Of a stretch of 8,161 bases of DNA, positions 5,928 to 8,161 are shown piece by piece (the first letter of the stretch is position 1; each line of letters begins with the position of its first letter). The stretch comes from Candidatus Eisenbergiella stercorigallinarum. GTDB lineage: Bacteria > Bacillota > Clostridia > Lachnospirales > Lachnospiraceae. The notes beneath the pieces were generated by a model. That model had not been told where the DNA came from and made no database searches. It saw nothing but the letters and a program-made list of their open reading frames with translations. The stretch lies in contig DWUW01000332.1 in assembly GCA_019120525.1 (NCBI GenBank), forward strand, positions 1 to 8,161. Direction: 5' to 3'. The translations under genes were made by a program, and so were the position numbers.

Positions 5928-7028
5928 TTACTGTTCCTGCGCGTACTTCTTTGCCTGCTCCTGGATCAGGGCGGCGTCTTCAAAATAGTTGATCTTCATG
6001 GCGCGCTTCACCTCGGAAAGGGTGACGGCCGCCACCGCTTCCGCCTCTTCGCTTCCCTTTTTCAGGATCTCGTAGATGGCGGGGATATCCTTTGCAAATT
6101 CTTTTCTGCGGTTCCGGATGGGCTCCAGAACCTCCTGCATCACGTTGTTGAGGAACTTCTTCACCTTCACGTCGCCCAGGCCGCCGCGGGAATAATGATC
6201 CTCCAGCTCCTGCAGGGAAGCGTAATCCGGAAGATAACGTTCAAAATGCTCCGGCGTGGAGAAGGCCTCCAGATACATGAAGACCGGATTGCCCTCCACC
6301 TTTCCGGGATCCTGCACCCTGAGGTGTCCGGGATCGGTGAACATGGACATGATCTTCTTTTTCACATCGTCCGCGCTGTCGGCCAGGTAGATGCAGTTGT
6401 TCAGGGATTTGCTCATCTTCGCCTTTCCGTCGATGCCGGGAAGCCGCATGCAGGCTTTGTTATCCGGAAGCAGGATGGCGGGATCCGTGAGGGTTTCTCC
6501 ATAGATGGAATTAAACTTGTGCACGATCTCCTTCGTCTGCTCCAGCATGGGCATCTGATCCTCGCCCACGGGAACCGTGGTGGCGTGGAAGGCGGTGATG
6601 TCCGCCGCCTGGCTGATGGGATAGGTGAAAAATCCGACCGGAATGCTGGCTTCAAAATTCCGCATCTGGATCTCCGCCTTTACCGTGGGATTTCTCTGCA
6701 GCCGGGAAACGGTCACCAGATTCATATAATAAAAGGAAAGCTCGCACAGCTCCGGGATCTGCGACTGGATCAGCAGGGTGGATTTTGCCGGGTCAAGGCC
6801 GCAGGCCAGATAATCCAGCGCTACCTCGATGATGTTCTGACGCACCTTTTCCGGATTGTCCGCGTTGTCGGTCAGCGCCTGCGCGTCCGCGATCATGATG
6901 AAAATTTTGTCATACTCGCCGGAATTCTGAAGCTCCACCCGGCGGCGTAAGGAGCCCACATAATGGCCCACATGAAGCTGCCCTGTGGGGCGGTCTCCGG
7001 TCAAAATGATCTTTTCTTTCTTTTCCAT
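5928..7028 (-). CDS. trpS: Tryptophanyl-tRNA synthetase TrpS
   Basis: Class Ic aminoacyl-tRNA synthetase. It activates tryptophan with ATP and charges tRNA-Trp in the cytoplasm, and works as a homodimer in characterised members. The Rossmann fold begins ILTGDRPTGQLHVGHYVGSL, carrying the HIGH-class ATP motif as HVGH (19-22). The second ATP motif, KMSKS, is at 204-208 in GIDGKAKMSKSLNN. GEDQMPMLEQTKEI (155-168) is typical of TrpRS. The helical C-terminal anticodon domain follows. At 366 residues it is slightly longer than the roughly 330 of Bacillus or E. coli TrpS. The start at 7028 is chosen for MEKKEKIILTGDRPTG with AGGA just upstream; a longer frame back to 7136 would translate the T-box terminator and antiterminator. 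Expression is controlled by the T-box leader in response to uncharged tRNA-Trp. Confidence 0.96.
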   Translation of the reverse strand: MEKKEKIILTGDRPTGQLHVGHYVGSLRRRVELQNSGEYDKIFIMIADAQALTDNADNPEKVRQNIIEVALDYLACGLDPAKSTLLIQSQIPELCELSFYYMNLVTVSRLQRNPTVKAEIQMRNFEASIPVGFFTYPISQAADITAFHATTVPVGEDQMPMLEQTKEIVHKFNSIYGETLTDPAILLPDNKACMRLPGIDGKAKMSKSLNNCIYLADSADDVKKKIMSMFTDPGHLRVQDPGKVEGNPVFMYLEAFSTPEHFERYLPDYASLQELEDHYSRGGLGDVKVKKFLNNVMQEVLEPIRNRRKEFAKDIPAIYEILKKGSEEAEAVAAVTLSEVKRAMKINYFEDAALIQEQAKKYAQEQ

Positions 7029-7058
7029 GTTCCTGTCTCCTGAATTTAAATTTTTTAG

Positions 7059-7099
7059 AAAAAAACGTCCCAAATCCCGGCTGACCGGGATTTGAGACG
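7059..7099 (-). terminator. T-box-regulated terminator upstream of trpS
   Basis: On the minus strand, CGTCTCAAATCCCGG (7099-7085) pairs with CCGGGATTTGGGACG (7080-7066) around TCAG. There is one mismatch (7070/7095). Seven U (7065-7059) follow. The 5' arm contains CTCAAA, which the antiterminator also needs. Confidence 0.93.
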
Positions 7100-7356
7100 G
7101 TAATAAACATACATTTATTATCGCGGTGCCACTCAAATTGACGTAACGTCCACTTTTCCATACTCGCGTATGCGCGCACTGCCATGCGTGCCGGTCTGAT
7201 AACGGGCCCGGTCTCCCGCCGGCGCCTACTTCCTTCAGGCCGGCCTCAAAAGTCCATTCGGCAAAAGCTCCTGTACCGCTTTCCAGCTTCCGCGGCTCTC
7301 TGAGACATTCGCTGATGCTTACTATTCTTTCTCACTGGTTTATGATCTGCGTTTAA
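7059..7356 (-). promoter_or_regulatory. T-box riboswitch (tRNA-Trp sensing) controlling trpS
   Basis: A roughly 300-nt leader on the minus strand with the parts of a transcriptional T-box. Stem I carries an AGTA motif (7332-7318 region), an AGAGAG apical segment and, on its 3' side, GAATGGAC, in which TGG (7256-7254) is the tryptophan specifier next to GAA. GC-rich middle stems follow (about 7145-7240). The T-box itself is AGTGGCACCGCG (7133-7122). Its TGGC bulge would pair with GCCA, the 3' end of an uncharged tRNA with discriminator G, as bacterial tRNA-Trp has. The antiterminator is TTTGAG/CTCAAA plus GCG/CGT and TAATAAA/TTTATTA, with TGGCACC as the 7-nt bulge. CTCAAA and CGT are shared with the terminator at 7059-7099, which gives the exclusive switch. 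Uncharged tRNA-Trp should favour read-through into trpS. Confidence 0.93.
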
Positions 7357-7362
7357 ATATAA

Positions 7363-7390
7363 GATATAGCAAAATGGGGGGGACTGTCAA
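7363..7390 (-). promoter_or_regulatory. Promoter of the trpS T-box transcript
   Basis: On the minus strand, a perfect TTGACA (7390-7385) is followed after 16 bases by TATATC (7368-7363). An 18-base spacing to TATCTT is the alternative. The predicted start is near 7356. The spacer contains seven consecutive C (7382-7376). Confidence 0.75.
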
Positions 7391-7417
7391 CCTTAATTTT
7401 GATGGGACAGCGTTCAG

Positions 7418-7446
7418 TTGATTTTGTTGCCGGGAGCGGATATACT
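7418..7446 (+). promoter_or_regulatory. Promoter of the AAA ATPase gene
   Basis: TTGATT (7418-7423), 17 bases, then TATACT (7441-7446). The start is predicted near 7453, about 30 bases before the ATG at 7482. It diverges from the trpS promoter, whose -35 lies 28 bases away, so the two do not overlap. Confidence 0.65.
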
Positions 7447-7481
7447 ATGAGTAAATCGTATCTGAAACCTTGGAGGCCATT

Positions 7482-8161
7482 ATGGATCATTTTTATCTGA
7501 AGGATATAGAACTGCAAAATTTCAGAAAATTTGATAACGCTGTTTATAAACTGAATCCGCATATGAATGTTTTTATCGGCAGAAACGCATCGGGGAAAAC
7601 TGCCGTTCTGGAAGCGGTTACAGTTATCCTGGGCGCATATCTGGCGGCTTTTAAAGAATATGTTCCGGCCAGGTTTGTACGTAATATTTCTGAAAACGAT
7701 GTTTTAAGAAAATCGGTTCAGTCTGTTAAAAATGTTGCAGTGACTCCGTCGGTCAAGCAGTTTCCGTGTATGGTGGGCAGCCATATGATGTGTGGAGGGG
7801 AAGAAATACACTGTGAGAGGATTCTTGAGAAAGAGGGGGGAAGGACGAAATCTGTTAAGAAGAACCTGATGCAGCGATTTGTTTCTGAATGGGAAAAATC
7901 CATCAAAGAGGCCGACGGATCAGATCAGACTCAGATTTATCCTTTGGTACTGTATCTGAGTTCTGCAAGATTGTGGAACGAAAACAGGGTTGATGAAATG
8001 GAGAGTATCCCGGGAAGGACGGATGCATATCAGAGGTGTCTTGATGAAAGAAGAGGCTGTCAGTCTGCATTTGAGTATATTAAGCTTCTGGGAGGACTGG
8101 CTGCCGAAGAAAATAATGGGATGCCTCTTCCGGCCTATACAGTCATTATGGATGCTGTAAA
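7482..8161 (+). CDS. AAA/ABC-type ATPase, COG3950/PtuA-like, N-terminal part (3' truncated by window)
   Basis: The first 226 residues of a P-loop ATPase; no stop occurs before the window ends. The start is ATG 7482 with GGAGG at 7472-7476, five bases away. The N-terminus LKDIELQNFRKFDNAVYKL followed by MNVFIGRNASGKTAVLEAV is the RecF/SMC-type ABC-ATPase opening, with Walker A GRNASGKT at 33-40. The stretch YPLVLYLSSARLWNEN (153-168), then SAFEYIKLLGGLAAEE (195-210), resembles the region after the Walker A domain in COG3950 proteins, which include the PtuA ATPase of Septu and some retron-linked defence systems. That family link is from memory, not a search. Walker B, the signature motif and any fused effector lie outside the window. 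Codons are more AT-rich (many GTT, AAT, TCT, ATA) than in the neighbouring genes, which suggests acquired DNA. OLD-like or other RecF-like ATPases remain alternatives. Confidence 0.75.
   Translation, partial: MDHFYLKDIELQNFRKFDNAVYKLNPHMNVFIGRNASGKTAVLEAVTVILGAYLAAFKEYVPARFVRNISENDVLRKSVQSVKNVAVTPSVKQFPCMVGSHMMCGGEEIHCERILEKEGGRTKSVKKNLMQRFVSEWEKSIKEADGSDQTQIYPLVLYLSSARLWNENRVDEMESIPGRTDAYQRCLDERRGCQSAFEYIKLLGGLAAEENNGMPLPAYTVIMDAV

Noticed and set aside
5832..6950. Long open frame (372 codons) on the plus strand
   Set aside because: It is antisense to trpS, starts inside the terminator, and its translation has the His/Leu-rich look of a shadow.
7029..7136. N-terminal extension of TrpS
   Set aside because: It would be translated from the antiterminator and terminator helices of the T-box. 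AGGA precedes the ATG at 7028, where the TrpRS N-terminus begins.
1..8161. CRISPR array, insertion sequence, or integration site at tRNA-Lys
   Set aside because: No regularly spaced direct repeats, transposase or integrase fragments were seen, and no duplicate of the tRNA 3' end was found near the gene.

Overview
The window looks like chromosomal DNA of a Gram-positive Clostridia member. A Lachnospiraceae-like genome is my best guess from gene content, AGGAGG ribosome-binding sites, sigma-A-type promoters, a T-box leader and fairly GC-rich coding DNA. This is inferred from style and not proven. Most of it is ordinary core genome. The right-hand end changes character.

Layout. Positions 1-666 hold the C-terminal part of an FtsX-type ABC transporter permease, followed by a two-way terminator. 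A tRNA-Lys(CTT) gene lies on the minus strand (822-894) with its own promoter and terminator. A structured AT-rich leader then precedes a plus-strand run: TatD-type metal-dependent hydrolase (1114-1887), RsmA/KsgA 16S rRNA dimethyltransferase (1915-2850), a HAD-family phosphatase that overlaps rsmA by four bases (2847-3587), and a ZIP-family metal transporter (3620-4414). The rnmV gene that often lies between tatD and rsmA in Firmicutes is absent here. Next comes an independently promoted gene (4605-5711) for a DUF362 protein with two [4Fe-4S] ferredoxin motifs.

On the minus strand, converging on that gene, is trpS (5928-7028, tryptophanyl-tRNA synthetase). A complete T-box riboswitch (about 7059-7356) precedes it. 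Its parts agree with each other: a TGG specifier, a TGGC bulge that matches the G discriminator of bacterial tRNA-Trp, mutually exclusive antiterminator and terminator helices, and a TTGACA promoter.

Divergent from trpS, a gene with its own promoter starts at 7482 and runs off the window. It encodes the N-terminal part of an AAA/ABC-type ATPase resembling COG3950/PtuA-like proteins. Its codons are visibly more AT-rich than its neighbours', so the window probably ends at the edge of an accessory, possibly anti-phage, segment.

The most interesting items are this truncated ATPase, two unassigned structured leaders (before tatD and before the DUF362 gene), and a GC-rich hairpin inside an unusual C-terminal tail of the HAD gene.
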